DNA of 64,000 nt from Allodiplogaster sudhausi (GCA_945643635.1 CALZFC010000017.1:157001-221000); one strand, 5' to 3'; shown: positions 37,201 through 48,214, counted from the first letter of the stretch. Numbers and translations are program-made. Notes: generated by a model not told the origin, from the letters alone.

Positions 37201-40200
37201 TGCAGCCTCTACAGCTGCACCGAAGAGTCTCCGGCGGAGTGTCAGAAGAGAATATCTTCGACGCTCTCTCTGTGTCCTCCAGGCGGCGCCTCATCTGCTG
37301 AACCCCCTCTTCCAACTCGTCTCTAGTTGGGTCAAACATAGATGGATGTGTAATGCCATCCATTTTCTGTAAACATTCCATATAAGCAATAATCATATGT
37401 AAATGAATAAAGGATATTATCATTCCATTTATGCTTGGAACATACATACGAATTCTAAATCACAAAATGTTCATGTGATCACGTAGCCATCCTGCATGCT
37501 ATTCCAATGCATCCTACGAACTATTCGCACCAAATTTCGAGTTCAAAGACCAAATGTGCAAGAGTGCGCTGGGTGCACGTACACTCGGGCCAAATTTTTT
37601 ACAGTATTCCATCTGAGGAAAATGAGATTATATCGGCTTAGACTTTATCAAATTCAATTCTTGTTTCACTCATCGATCTTTCTAGTCTGAACGGACAGAC
37701 TGATTTAAAAACATAAGACATTATATATTCCGTGTACGGCTCCTTTAAAAGATCTACCGTACTTTTCTATCTGCTTCTCTCGTTTTGCATATTATTTTCT
37801 TTTGCATTTCGGTAGTTTTTTAGGTCCCCGGACAGCTTCTTTAAATTCGTGTTTTTAGGGTCTGCTGATTTCGGAGCGGAGATCAGAAGATTCTTCGCCC
37901 AGCAAATGGGCCGAGGAGTCGCTCGATCCACCCTCGACAGTGTCTCCACGCTAATCGACCACGCACTCCGCATTGGTGAATATTGCGATTCTACATTGAT
38001 TGCTGAGGCACACGCGGCGAATTCTTCATGCTCCACCCACTACAAAAGGACCCAATCTCTGTGCCAGAGTGGCGATGTGTTAGCCCCGCAAAAATGTCAG
38101 ATGGGTGTTATCCAGACGACAAAGCGCGATTGTAATGGCGAATCCAGGCGTGTTGAGCAAGGCGAAAACTTTTATGTCTTACCTCTCGCTGATGTGCTAA
38201 GGCAAGCTGTTGAATTTTTGAATTGTCATGGCCTCATTAACTCGTGCAATAGTCCTCATATTTGCTGTCACCAGCGAGGAGAACGTTTAAAAACTATCTC
38301 TGCTGCATCGCAAGTCACCAATGCAACTGTGCTCCCTTTTCTCTTGTACTGTGACGACGTAGCTCCTGGCATATATGCGAAGAGCTTCGACATGTCCCGG
38401 ATGGTACCGATGCTTCGAGAAAGTTACTCGAAGAGACACGGTTAGCATTGCTTTTAAGTAAAATTTTAGGTTTTTAAAATGATGTCTAAACATTTGATTA
38501 TCCTAGTTTAATGTTTTAGTAGTCTATGTAAGTGTACTTGTAGAAACTACCGCCTCGATCTGTGTCGGAGAAAGGGGCCTTCCATTGCAATTCAAGAGAT
38601 TCGACAACTTGCATACCCAGCTCAGGTATATAATCATATTTTGCATCGCATGCAATAACATATTGATGATATCAAAGAGCAATTCATGTTTTTCCTTCAT
38701 AATTATAGTTACTATCGGACTTCGACCACGGCTTCAAAGTGAACACTCGAGAATTCATCCTTCAATGGCCTCGGATTCGTGCCTATCTCAACGGTCTTCT
38801 CGATAGAAATTTTTCTCCTGCTGAAAAGGCATCTATTTCCGCGTTGAACACCGCGACTGGTACAGGTGAGTCAATAAAAATAAACAAAATACCTTTCGCC
38901 CACTTGAGCACAATTACTTTACAGAAAGGTAGTAACATTTCATTACAGAAGCACTTTCGTTCCAAGCGGTACTAGCCGTGCTTGCGCTCTTCAAAAAGTA
39001 CTGTCCTCGCAAGCAGTTGGCTCGAGTTGGCCGATTCTTCTCGACCTTTCTAGTCAGCCTTTTATAACTTTGTGCAACTTACTGGTTATGGCTTAAAGTA
39101 ATTAAAGAATTTTACTTAATGGTATCTCTTTCCTTTTTTGACTCTTCTTTTGCTGCTTAATTGAAAATTCTCTGATTGTTACAGCGTGAACCAGACTCAG
39201 CACACGTGGTCAACAAGCTTTGCGAGATGCAGTTTCGGCAGCCCCTTGTTGTGCTTTACGGCCAGAACACCACGCAGTTCTCCGTGTTTTGTAACGTGAG
39301 TTCTTCTTTTTTCAGCATAATTTAGCAACAACACGAAAATGAATTAGCGAAAGAGTTAAAATGCAAAAATATTCCACTAATATCCTACTTCATTTGCTAC
39401 AAATAGCTTCGATTTTAATTTCCTTTTTGTGATTTTTTTATATTATTCCAGGGAGTCGAGATCCTGTGTGAAGACTCGTTCATCGAAGCGGTTACTGTGG
39501 CGTTGGCATGCCATTTCATCTTCCATCTCCGCTTTGACGCCGAAGTTGCCGATCTTTGGGGGCTCTTCTCTACCCTGATTGGCGCGCCCTTCACTCTCAA
39601 GTCGAATACTGCAATCAACCTCGCCGACAGCATCAAAAGGCATTTGTCGTCTGATTAGATTCCATTTCTTATTTAAAGAGTACAAATGTCTATTTGCATT
39701 TATCAGAATCTATTATATTTTGAACTAATTAGTTTCGCTAGCAATTATTAATTACTTTGGTTTCATTAAACCACTTACAGTTGTTTTGTTGCTTTGTTGT
39801 TGTTGTTTTTTTTGCCTGATTGGTTTCCTTAAACCACTTTCATTGTTGACTTTCAATCTTTACCTGGTCAATTTTCGATGACTCAGGGTTCTGTTACTTT
39901 GCAGGTAAAAGTACTTAGATGATGATTGAAATAAAAAGTTGTTGCTTTCGTTATGCAATTCAAAGTGGAATGAAAGGGGCGAGGCTAATCGATTGGCCAG
40001 TGAAGCGACAAGGAAGGAAGGGAGGAGGGGGGGGGGCTGCCAGCGCTAGCTCGAAAATACCATTCCGGCAGGTGTAATTCACGCCGAGCCGAGTTTTTAT
40101 GGTATTTGACCAGTGGATCTGAAACAATAGTTTGAAGTTGCTCAGTTTTAAAGTAATTACCCCCAAGTTTTGTGGCGATGGTATTTACCATCGACGAGAC

Positions 40201-40488
40201 TACTATTCGTAATGGTATTTTTTCTTGTGTGCGACTGCAGCGACGCCGAGTACGCGCTGATGTATCACAACCATGAAGACGACACTGACGAGGCATGTTG
40301 TTGTTGTTGTTGTTGTAATTGAATTAGTAACAATTATGGATTCTGACCAGTAGCAATATTTTTTTTATAATTATTGTTATTTCACCTATTTGTGGTAAAA
40401 TTGTTTTTCTTTATGTTATTTATGCAAAAAAAAACCTTATAGTTTTTATTTAGTTAAATATGTATGTATATGTATATGAGTATTTATA

Positions 40489-40551
<63 letters not shown>

Positions 40552-40690
40552 GTATATATATATAATATATTATCAGGTCTTCTCTTCGCTTCTCCCTCAC
40601 CTGCCCTTCATCTGCGCGAATAAATACAGGCATTTGCCATCCGGCGCTCAAGCGCACCGAGACAGGCGTAGAGCCGATTATTCTTGAATA
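28264..40690 (+). CDS. secreted chymotrypsin-fold serine protease interrupted by a transposon
   Basis: S1-family protease. Exon 1, 28264-28368, starts [19 protein letters not shown] (signal peptide). Exon 2, 28555-28615, is Cys-rich ([19 protein letters not shown]). An activation-site exon follows near 28848 (RMMNGDE). The His exon is 29392-29500 ([18 protein letters not shown]). The Asp exon is near 30182-30238 ([12 protein letters not shown]). Other exons are 30427-30520 ([19 protein letters not shown]) and 30859-30977. The Ser exon starts at 31245 with GDSGYAP. All three catalytic residues are present, though GDSGGP has become GDSGYA. The Ser exon is cut at 31329 by the 8.9-kb element 31330-40231 and resumes at 40234; the joined frame reads [15 protein letters not shown] terminal exon near 40576-40690 resembles the nematode protease end in a shifted frame. 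The copy as read cannot make the full enzyme unless the insert is removed. Confidence 0.75.
28975..29230. mobile_element. palindromic TA-flanked MITE, second copy
   Basis: Same family as 7971-8208: ends TATACGACAGTG and CACTGTCTTATA, shared AGCTGTTATTTTTGGCACG arm and a longer centre with AATTGCCTCATCATCG. It lies in an intron just upstream of the His exon of the protease. Confidence 0.8.
31630..39657 (+). CDS. zinc-finger protein of the 8.9-kb transposon, candidate transposase
   Basis: Multi-exon. The clearest start is ATG 32593: [19 protein letters not shown] gives one C2H2-type finger (C-x4-C, H-x4-H) and CKLC...HCAKYH a second. An acidic exon at 32874-32992 follows ([20 protein letters not shown]), then an intron holding the Kolobok element. 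The large exon is about 37858-38440 ([19 protein letters not shown] ... [14 protein letters not shown]). Further exons are near 38540-38625, 38708-38864 ([18 protein letters not shown]), 38948-39050, 39184-39295 ([16 protein letters not shown]) and 39452-39657, ending HLSSD-stop. Possible 5' exons lie at 31630-32400. The combination 'two zinc fingers, ARSTLD helix, YDD-type segment' resembles a group of uncharacterised transposon-linked zinc-finger proteins in animals. I cannot assign catalytic residues. Confidence 0.5.
32593..32784 (+). other. C2H2 zinc-finger exon
   Basis: First confident coding exon of the zinc-finger gene, with two adjacent fingers. Both keep their Cys and His ligands. 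An acidic linker exon follows. Confidence 0.7.
33682..36502 (-). CDS. Kolobok THAP-domain transposase
   Basis: DDE-type transposase expected to cut and paste at TTAA. Minus-strand exon 1, 36221-36502, begins [16 protein letters not shown] and ends with gtaag after ...IRMQ. C-x2-C ... C-x2-H with [11 protein letters not shown] is the THAP zinc-binding layout (DNA binding). A Pro/Ser-rich linker exon (about 35850-36160) is followed by exons near 35560-35700 ([18 protein letters not shown]), 35410-35515, 35110-35280 ([19 protein letters not shown]), 34975-35090 ([15 protein letters not shown]), 34665-34860 ([10 protein letters not shown] ... [12 protein letters not shown]), 34440-34600, 34200-34385, 33945-34180 and 33682-33850 (acidic end, DYFSDEF-stop). 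GDGxYDSxGxSA, TDRxxxV and HxxDxWHxxxxL are hallmarks I associate with Kolobok DDE domains. No stop or frameshift was noticed inside the core, so it may be recent and active. Confidence 0.8.
36700..37363 (-). CDS. P2X7 cytoplasmic-domain-like zinc protein encoded by the Kolobok element
   Basis: Two minus-strand exons. The first begins at ATG 37363 ([20 protein letters not shown]), has a coiled-coil-like acidic start, then [10 protein letters not shown] ... SYCCRAVLQ and [20 protein letters not shown], ending near 36955. The second, about 36700-36852, reads [20 protein letters not shown] then [18 protein letters not shown] and stops at 36700. The order C-x-C-x2-C, CC, C-x3-H/C-x-F, an L/D-x-R helix, LGxGxRxxxPxC and a final GQYTGF is the pattern of the intracellular 'ballast' domain of P2X7 receptors. 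It has no transmembrane segments and no P2X channel part. The ATG choice is the first in frame after an apparent intron or leader. Role in transposition is unknown. Confidence 0.75.
40290..40570. repeat. (GTT)n and (TA)n simple repeats in the last protease intron
   Basis: About 25 bp of GTT repeats near 40294-40316 and a near-pure TA tract at about 40491-40566. They give Cys-rich and Tyr/Ile frames that are not genes. Confidence 0.9.
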
Positions 40691-41111
40691 ACGTGGCTTT
40701 TCTTTCTTATTCTCCCACCCACAATGAAATTAGCGCAACTTTGCCATAAAGTTATGGTTTATTATTGCTCAAGCTTTAATTTCTAAAGTTACACGATAAG
40801 TAAAGTAGGGAAGCATACATTGTATAAGTAATTCAATTAGTTCGTCACCATTTTAGAAACACTTGAAAGTCTCTCTTTCACGAATCATGTTTTTTCCTAG
40901 CAAACACCACTTCATTTAGCGTAATATAAACGACTTGCACGAATCCAATTAGTACACGGCACAAAAAGTAATATATTTGCAATTTTCCCGACTATTGTAG
41001 CCGCCATCTCTCTAAAAGGACATGCTCGTCTCAGGCAAAAAGGCGCGAATTCAAACGTGAGTTTTTCGCCCTCTAATGAGAAATATGCACATACATATGT
41101 ATGTATCTATG

Positions 41112-44100
41112 TCATTGTCGTAATCGCCTGGTGAGATTGGCGACCGGCTTCATGAAGATCTCCTCGTGCATCGTGCACAGAACTCTGCGGCAGAAAAGCG
41201 GCCGAAGCGGGCCCTTCTCGTCGATGAGCATGGACATCTTCAGTGTGTGCATGCCGATCAGCTTCGCGTTGTAGTATTTCGCCCACAGAAGACGATCGCT
41301 GCCCCAGAGATAGAGCAGGGTGTCTCGTCTGTGTTAAAATAGAGGAGACTTATCACCGACAAAACAATTAATGCACACATGTTCGAATTGCCGCCGCGTT
41401 CATCGTGTGATTAAGCAATTTCATTCTCGCGAGTGCTATTTCACTCACATAAGTAGCACAAAGTTGCGCTGTCTATAAATGAGCAACGTACGAAGGGATG
41501 CGGCAATTTGAAATCTCACACGTTTTCGCTGGCGATTATCGTCTCCTTTAAGAAAGTGTGGGGGGGGGTACTTATAACGCACATTGAACATGCAAAAGTA
41601 AACACACGCGATCTACCGAAAGAACTGAGCAGCACAAACTTGTAGAGATTGCTCGAGAGCGACAGCATAAGCTTGTGCGTCGCGACCTCGAGGAAGACTT
41701 GAGCCTCGAAGAAGACCTAAAAAAAATTTATGTAATTTTTTTAAAATGTAGAAAGTATCGATTAAATTCTATCTAGCACAAGTAATTAATTAATTAATTA
41801 ATTAATTAAAAGCAAAAACGATTGATCGATTGACATTGGCAAGGGTCGCAAAGTAGGTGAGATTGGAGGCGGGCAGATAGAGCCAGTCGGCTGTCATCCA
41901 GCCGTCGGCTGTCAGCAGAATCTTCGTGGCATTCGCTCTCGGATCGCCCTTTGAGACCTAAAAAAAAGAAAGGAGGTCTCAGAGGGCCCACTAAAAAGGG
42001 GTCCAAGTCGAGTCTCTGTCGTTACTACAGAGCATCTACAAGCCCCCTCCTGCTGACCGCCTTCTCGTACTCGCGCCACGCCCATTGGACGCCCGTGTCA
42101 TTCGCGTACTTGCCGTGGATGAGCTCTAGCGACTTGACCATCTTGACCGTGCCGTACTCGCCGGGCCACCTTTTAGAAACAGAGAGAGAAAGTCAATATT
42201 TTTTTTAAATTATAAATGATAGTACCAACAAGTCAATATTAAATCTTTATATGAGACTATATACACATATGAATGTACATACATTGATACTTAAATAACT
42301 ATGTTATGCAGATCAAAAATGACAACGAAGGAAGATTCGTCAACTAGCCAAGGCCCCGCGCCCGGCGCCGGAATAATAGTGTTCGGTATGCTGAGATTGA
42401 TTGGATGGAAGACGTTGAATGCAGTGTCATCGGCGACCATGAAATAGCCTGAAATAGGTTGGAAAGGTAAATGACCTCTCCTCGAATATGGTTATAATTT
42501 TATGAGTCAACAATTAATAAACTTTTCAAACATCAATCATTAAATGTGCTTGAAAAAATTCAACGGAGCATATTTAAAGGGAGAGAGAGAAGGAAAAAAG
42601 AGAGAGATTAACATGACATTTTACTATGTAATTTTAACAACAAAAAGAGAGAGATCAAAACATGTTATGACCTTTAACATTCTGCAGCCGCAACTCCTGC
42701 ACCTTTGCGAGGCAGTAATACATTCGGTAGCCCATGTGCATCTCTGCTTCACTCATGTACACATAGTTGATTGTGCCACGGAATGGTGGGAATTTATCTA
42801 AAGACTTATAATTTAGTTTTTTTTTTGAGATTTTTCCAACAGTTGCATATATCGAATTTTCTACACTATCTCCTCTTTATTACAATGAGAACAAAGTGAA
42901 GGATTGCCACCAATGCATTGGGCGGTTTTTTTTTACAGAAACATTTTTTGACGTCTATTTTTAACTTGCCTTTACAACTGTGTTCACTATTGTTCTTGAG
43001 AAATATTTAGTAATCATTCAAAATGAACGCGAATTCAAAGCATGATTAAATGTGCAATATACCGTCGTAAGCCTTGACGATCTGCTCTTCGTCGTATGCG
43101 CCACAGAAGAAGATGGCCGCGAAGAAGCCGCCGTACAGCCGCTGCTGGTAGCCCATGCCGTACGACCAGCGGTAGTTGTGCGTCAGGATCAGCACCTGGG
43201 ATGTGCAAATCTTTTGATTTTTTAAATATCATTTTAGTAATAATAATAAATTATAATGTTTTCTCTGAAGCAGGAGTCAACGGGGCGAAAAGTTTTTGCG
43301 GTCTTTTTCAGGATGTCCATTCATTCCAGCCGCATACTATCCATTTAACTCAATAACACTAACAAATGTCCAAGACACGAACAAAGAAATGCTTTGGACA
43401 TCTCCTCTGCTGGCCTCACGCTCTCTAACCTCTCTAACGTTAATCGTGCGGCCGCTATAACGGCTAATAGAATTTGATGGATATTCTGTGTTTTATTTTT
43501 GAAAGTAATAAATAGTAAAATATAATACCGTATCCAGCTTCTCCCTGAAGACTTGCTCTTTCGCGTGTGCTTCGGCGACCTCGTCGGGCGTCGGGAAGGT
43601 GAGGCTAAAGTTGTCGGCAGAAGGCGACAAGCGACACCACGACTCGAGGTCGCCAAAGTTGCGGATCTTCTCTTCGGCGCGCTCGAGAGCCTCAAGAAAA
43701 GCAAAAGATATAAAAAAAAAACAATAAAATACCATGAAAATTAGAAAATACTCCAAAAAGCAGAATAAAAGAGAGAAAAATATAAGCTAATTTAATTCAA
43801 ATCATAATATGTATTTAAAGGTGCAGGAAACTCAATCGGCACTAATCTAGAAATTTCACCTTTACTGCCAAATCGGGTCTCTCTAAATCATCGCCCTAGT
43901 GCCGGGTAAAAATACGCGAATTCAAATTCTAGTTTTTCGGCTCCTTTAAAGAAACCGGCATCTCCGCGTTCGCCGGCTGATCCTTGTGCAGCTCAATGTG
44001 CATCGGGCGGCAGTTGTGCAGCGACGACACATTCTTGTTGTCCATCTTGATGTTGTAGCTGTCGGCGGTTGCGTTGAGGAGCGCAGGGAATTGATAGCTG

Positions 44101-47100
44101 GAAAAATAACTTCAAAAATTTATAATTTTTTTGTAGTAACAATACCAATCGACAATACTGTTATTAATAGCCAATTGATGAAATAAATAAAAAAAAGAAA
44201 AATCAGCACATCACTTTTTGCAGTAAAACAAATCTAATCGGTAACGCTGTGATTAAAAGGTGATTGATTCTAATGTTCTTTTTTTTTTGAAGAAAAATTA
44301 AACTATAACTTAATTTTAAAAAAATAAAATAAAATAAAAGTAAACTCGCACCCGATCTCGCGTAGATCGCTGATCCACAGCTTGATCAGCTCGGCATCCT
44401 CCGTGCCCCAGAAGCCCGCGTCGGCCATGTCAAAGGCAAGCCTCACGGCACACTCTTCGATCGATACATCGGCACACTCCCAGACGTCGAGAAAGTGCAG
44501 CAAATCGCCCGCCTTGTCGTAGACGTCTCTTTAAAGGATGAGAAAAGAGAATCAAACTAATTTTGAATTCGCGCCTTTTCGCCTAATTTTGGGCCGCTTG
44601 GAAAATTCGGCTTTGTGCACATATACACATATATGAAAATACAATCGATATTGAAGTGTTGTCCGGGCGCAAAAAAGCTAGAAGCGATCGATCATTTAGA
44701 TGAGAGAAGAAAACGGCGCTAACATCTCCTGGTCAAAGTCCTTGAGAAAGTCGTGTTGATTGCGGTTTTGGACGGCATTCGGCGGGACAAACGAGACGGA
44801 CTCGCCAATCAAGTGCAGCAGCTTCTGCGTGTAGAAGCTGCGCCAAATGTCCGTGACTCGAAAGGCGACCTGGCAAAACGAGGGAAACACGAGAGAAATC
44901 GAACTGCCATCCTATGCTTCCTACCAGGAGTGTGTTACCAATCGGTTGCACTAACCGTTGTCGGCAGGAAGAGACCGAAGAAGGCGCGCCGGTGAAATAG
45001 TGTGTTCTGCGAATTCCACGGCGCGTAAGTGCCAAAAAAAGAAATCCTTTTACAAAAAAACACAATCCACATAGTTGTTTTATTATGAGAATATATTTAA
45101 ATCCCAATTAGAGGACAATTCTACATACATATGTATATGTACATACATACACCTTTGTTTCTCGTATATTAATATAAGTGGGAAGTGTTTTGCAGAGTTT
45201 AGCACAATTAGCACAATTTTTTCTGTTTTGTATGTATGTAGTGTTTCGTTGAAAAACAATAGAGAAGAAGGCTGCCTGCTCTAACCCCCTCCTATTCCCA
45301 AACTTCCCCCCCCCCAAACAACCTGTAGCTAGGGTGACGGGAGGTGCAAATTTGTTGAAATTCTCGTCTAGCCCGCTGCTCGGGTCGCCATGGAGGAGCC
45401 GATAAATGGCATCGACATCCGGGTCCTTCAAAGTAACTTATTGAGTTTATTAAATGATAGTAGAAAAAATTTAATTAAAAATAAATGTTACAAGAAGAAA
45501 ATTCATACATGGGTATGATTTAGCAAAATGAAGGAAGAATACGCTTGAAAAATAATAATGTAAGGAAAGGGAATATGCTTCTGACTTAAATGAAGTGGGA
45601 AAAACACAAGAAAAAGTAATCAATAACGCAACAAAAGCCTGGGCCTTGTACAACATCATCAAAATGGTAGATGAAACAAACCATAATAATGATAAAAAGT
45701 AGACGGCAAAAATATGTCAGAAAATAAATAGAAGAATGAGAGACCGGAAAAATGGGCCGACCTTATGCACGATTCCTTGCTGAACTGCGGCTGTTGTCAT
45801 TCGCTGACAAACGCGGAAAGTGCCCTTTTCGTGGCGATGAGAGCTAAAATTAAACTTAAGTTCCGCTAAATTAAAACAAATAATTCAAATTCAACTAAAA
45901 CCAATCATAGATGAATATGCTTGTTACTTGCCTAAAGTATTGCAGAGGAAAACCACGAGGCCACATTTCGGGAGAGCCAAAGTGTCTGTACGGATTGAAA
46001 AGGCGTCGTCTGAACATACAATTTGCGATTTTTCATAGTTTAATAACAAAAAAATCAGTAAAAAATAATTTATTCATGGTTTAAAAATAATAAAAAATCA
46101 ATAGTAGACAATTGTGTTAGAGTTTGCTTTTAAAAAAATCAATAATTTCAATAGTGAATAAAGTATGCAAACTTCAAAGGGATCGTCACATTGTTGCCAT
46201 CATCTTGAGGAGGATGAAAACGAATGCCGCGGCTGACGTCATCAAAGTCGAATTGATCGAGACCCTTACCTTTGGGAAAGTGACCCTTACTTTTTGAAAC
46301 GTGCCAACCATTAACTTTTGAAGGTGGCCATAACCAGCTGCAAGTGGGCTCAAGAAGCTTAGCCTTCACGTAATTAATTAAAATAATATTTAAACAAATT
46401 ATAGATGTGTACAAACAGATATGTATATTATAAAGCAAACGAGTTGGTATTGATTAATGTCCTCCTTTCAAACTGACCATACGGCTTGTTGTCGTCGTCC
46501 GTATCGTAGATCCATTCGGCACCGTTCGCAATCGCATACAAGTAGCCGGCATTCTTTCGCGTGTAGCTCTTCTGAAAGAGGAAAGTAACAATATTTAAAT
46601 GATTATAACTTAAGCATACAAAACACCTGCGCCCCTCTGCCATGACAATGAGCAGCAGCACACACTCTGATTCTCGCGTGTTATTTCGCCGGAGGACGCA
46701 GAAAGGCGAGAATAGCAACGCGAGAACGAGAATGTCGACGTTCATTGTTTTTTCTTTGTTTCGCTTATTGTTCTCCTTCATAGAACAATCGCGGCTTTTC
46801 GCACTAGACGAACAAATTTGTTCACTTTTTCGTGCCAAGAATTCTTTCTTTTTTTCTCGTTATTCTCCGGTCGCGTCATATTTCTACCAGTGTCGATGTA
46901 GATTAATGAAATTGTCCCAGTGCAGACGGAAGCAATGTGCTCACCTGCGGCAGTCGACGCACGCTCGCAAAGCCCAGCTTTCGCTGGTCCTGCAGCGACA
47001 AGAAGTGCGCGCACTCGAGATACCAATCGGGCGGCGTCTTCGAGTCGCCGACCACGAGAACAGTCCACTCGGGCAGAGCGCAGAGACGCTTATTGTGAGA

Positions 47101-48214
47101 GTAGTATAAGTATAAATTTTGTTTTGTTTAATAATGATATGTATGTACCGTATTTTCTCTATTAGTACCCCCGGGGGTTCTATTTTTCAATACCCTTGCG
47201 GGAGGGGGGCACTATTAGAGGGAGGGGTTCTATTAGAGGGAGGGGTACTATTTTTCAATGTGAGTCACTCAATGTTTAATAGCAACATTTTATTCCCAAA
47301 AAAAGAAGAATCGTAGTCCGAATTCAATGGAATCATCACTGGAATATACGTTTTACAACAGATTTATCATGAATTTGGCATTAGTTCATTGGTAAGAGCT
47401 CCCCATGCCTCCAGGAGGACTATTGGGGGGGGGGTACTATTGGAGGGGGGGTTCTACTAGAGGGAGGGGTTCTATTTTTCAATGGCATTTTCAGAGGGGG
47501 GTACTATTAGAGGGGGGGTTCTAATAAAGGGGGGGTACTAATAGAGAAAATACGGTATATCTGTTTTATTTTTATATGATGATGAGCTTTGTTCATTAGA
47601 CTAGTATTAATTTCAGTTTTTTTTCTTGTATGGTAAGTTATATTTATGCAAATTTGTTTTTAAAAAATTGTTTCCACAATAGAATTGTACCTTGACATCC
47701 TCTGTCGGCTGCTGGATCGACGTGACTACGATCCACTTCTTTGTACACTTTCCGTGACGAACGAATCTTTAATTTTAAACCGAGAGAAATTTTTTGAATT
47801 CGCGCCCTTTCCCAAAAATAAAAAAGAGAGAAAGAGATGACGTGTTTAGCTTGGTGAGAAGCGGATACAATAAACAAAAAAGAAGACGAAATATATCCGT
47901 TGATTTGCGCTGTTGTTTTAATTTTAAAAAAATCTTTTTTTTTCTAAAATTGATAATTAATTTAAAAGAAAGCCACTACCTAGATGATAAATCCCGCCCG
48001 CTTATCTGCATGGCAGCATCATAGAGGCCCGTACTGTTCTGAATTTGGAAGCAATAATTAAATTTTTAATTTAATATTTTTATTTGACATTTTATAATCC
48101 GTTGCAGCTAACCTCAAAAGAAACGCGAAAGTCGAGGATAATTGCGACAATGAAAACGGCAGCGGCAAGCAGCGCGAATCCTCGCAGTAAGTCATTCCAT
48201 TTGGATGCGCTCAT
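41112..48214 (-). CDS. STELLO/DUF288-like type II membrane protein, about 20 exons
   Basis: Starts at ATG 48214: MSASKWNDLLRGFALLAAAV begins a short cytoplasmic tail plus signal anchor, ending exon 1 at 48113. Exon 2 is 47980-48038 (NSTGLYDAAMQ). Exon 3, near 47699-47766, gives KWIVVTSIQQPTEDVK in phase. Then 46935-47095 (WTVLVVGDSKTPPDWYLE), 46480-46560 (GYLYAIANGAEWIYDTDDDN), 46180-46350, 45925-46010 (LFNPYRHFGSPEMWPRGFP), 45765-45840, 45340-45430 (DPDVDAIYRLLHGD), 44965-45030, 44725-44875 (VTDIWRSFYTQKLLHLIG), 44350-44530, 43945-44100, 43530-43695, 43060-43200, 42690-42800, 42345-42450 (GYFMVADDTAFNVFH), 42045-42175, 41845-41960, 41625-41720 and 41112-41335. The GYLYAI..GA..IYDTDDDN and FNPY.HFG...WPRGFP blocks are the core of DUF288/STELLO glycosyltransferase-like proteins; the D-D-D stretch is a candidate metal site. 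Golgi location is inferred from the anchor. Frames and phases checked stay open. Confidence 0.85.
41330..41553. mobile_element. degenerate TTAA MITE in the last STELLO-like intron
   Basis: Begins near 41334 with TTAAAATAGAGGAGACTTATC and ends with CGATTATCGTCTCCTTTAA at about 41553. The inside shares CATTCTCGCG...TGCTATTT with short repeats near 15575, 46665 and 52170. Its left end abuts the last coding exon of the gene. Confidence 0.5.
46650..46700. repeat. copy of a dispersed CTCTNATTCTCGCGTG word
   Basis: Contains ACTCTGATTCTCGCGTGTTATTTCGCC, related to words at 7590, 15575, 41425 and 52170 that lie within MITE-like DNA. The rest of this intron (about 46560-46930) shows nothing else. Confidence 0.4.
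47146..47557. mobile_element. TA-flanked MITE with G-rich internal repeats
   Basis: The left end TACCGTATTTTCTCTATTAG returns inverted at the right end (47538-47557), with TA at both limits. The inside has several copies of a word like GGGGTTCTATTAGAGGGAGG, partly in tandem. It lies in an intron of the STELLO-like gene. Confidence 0.85.

Larger units (their letters stand above)
33046..37748. mobile_element. autonomous-looking Kolobok transposon
   Basis: TTAA at 33046-33049 and at 37745-37748 flank inverted ends AGGAACCGAACACGGAATA and AGGAGCCGTACACGGAATA (17 of 19 match). TTAA duplication, a THAP-containing transposase on the minus strand and a second minus-strand gene with a P2X7-like domain all lie inside. 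It is inserted in an intron of the zinc-finger gene of the 8.9-kb element. The insertion lies about 50 bp after the donor of exon 32874-32992, so it need not disrupt that gene. Confidence 0.88.
31330..40231. mobile_element. 8.9-kb DNA transposon inserted in the protease Ser exon
   Basis: The termini are inverted: CACACAAGAAAAAATATCAT at 31330 and its complement ending ...TTTTTTCTTGTGTG at 40231. The flanks are CG at 31328-31329 and CG at 40232-40233, a 2-bp duplication. Only about 22 bp of the ends match well; weaker similarity continues further in. The element carries one plus-strand zinc-finger gene (about 31630-39657) and, in one of its introns, the Kolobok element 33046-37748. CAC termini and a 2-bp duplication recall CACTA-type elements, but the encoded protein does not show the CACTA signature, so the superfamily is left open. 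Confidence 0.75.

Noticed and set aside
36908..37447. Start of the P2X7-like gene at the upstream Met near 37447
   Set aside because: The extra N-terminal stretch is AT-rich and hydrophobic, unlike the rest; ATG 37363 gives a better protein start.
40460..40570. Tyr/Ile-rich frame over the TA tract
   Set aside because: Simple (TA)n repeat.
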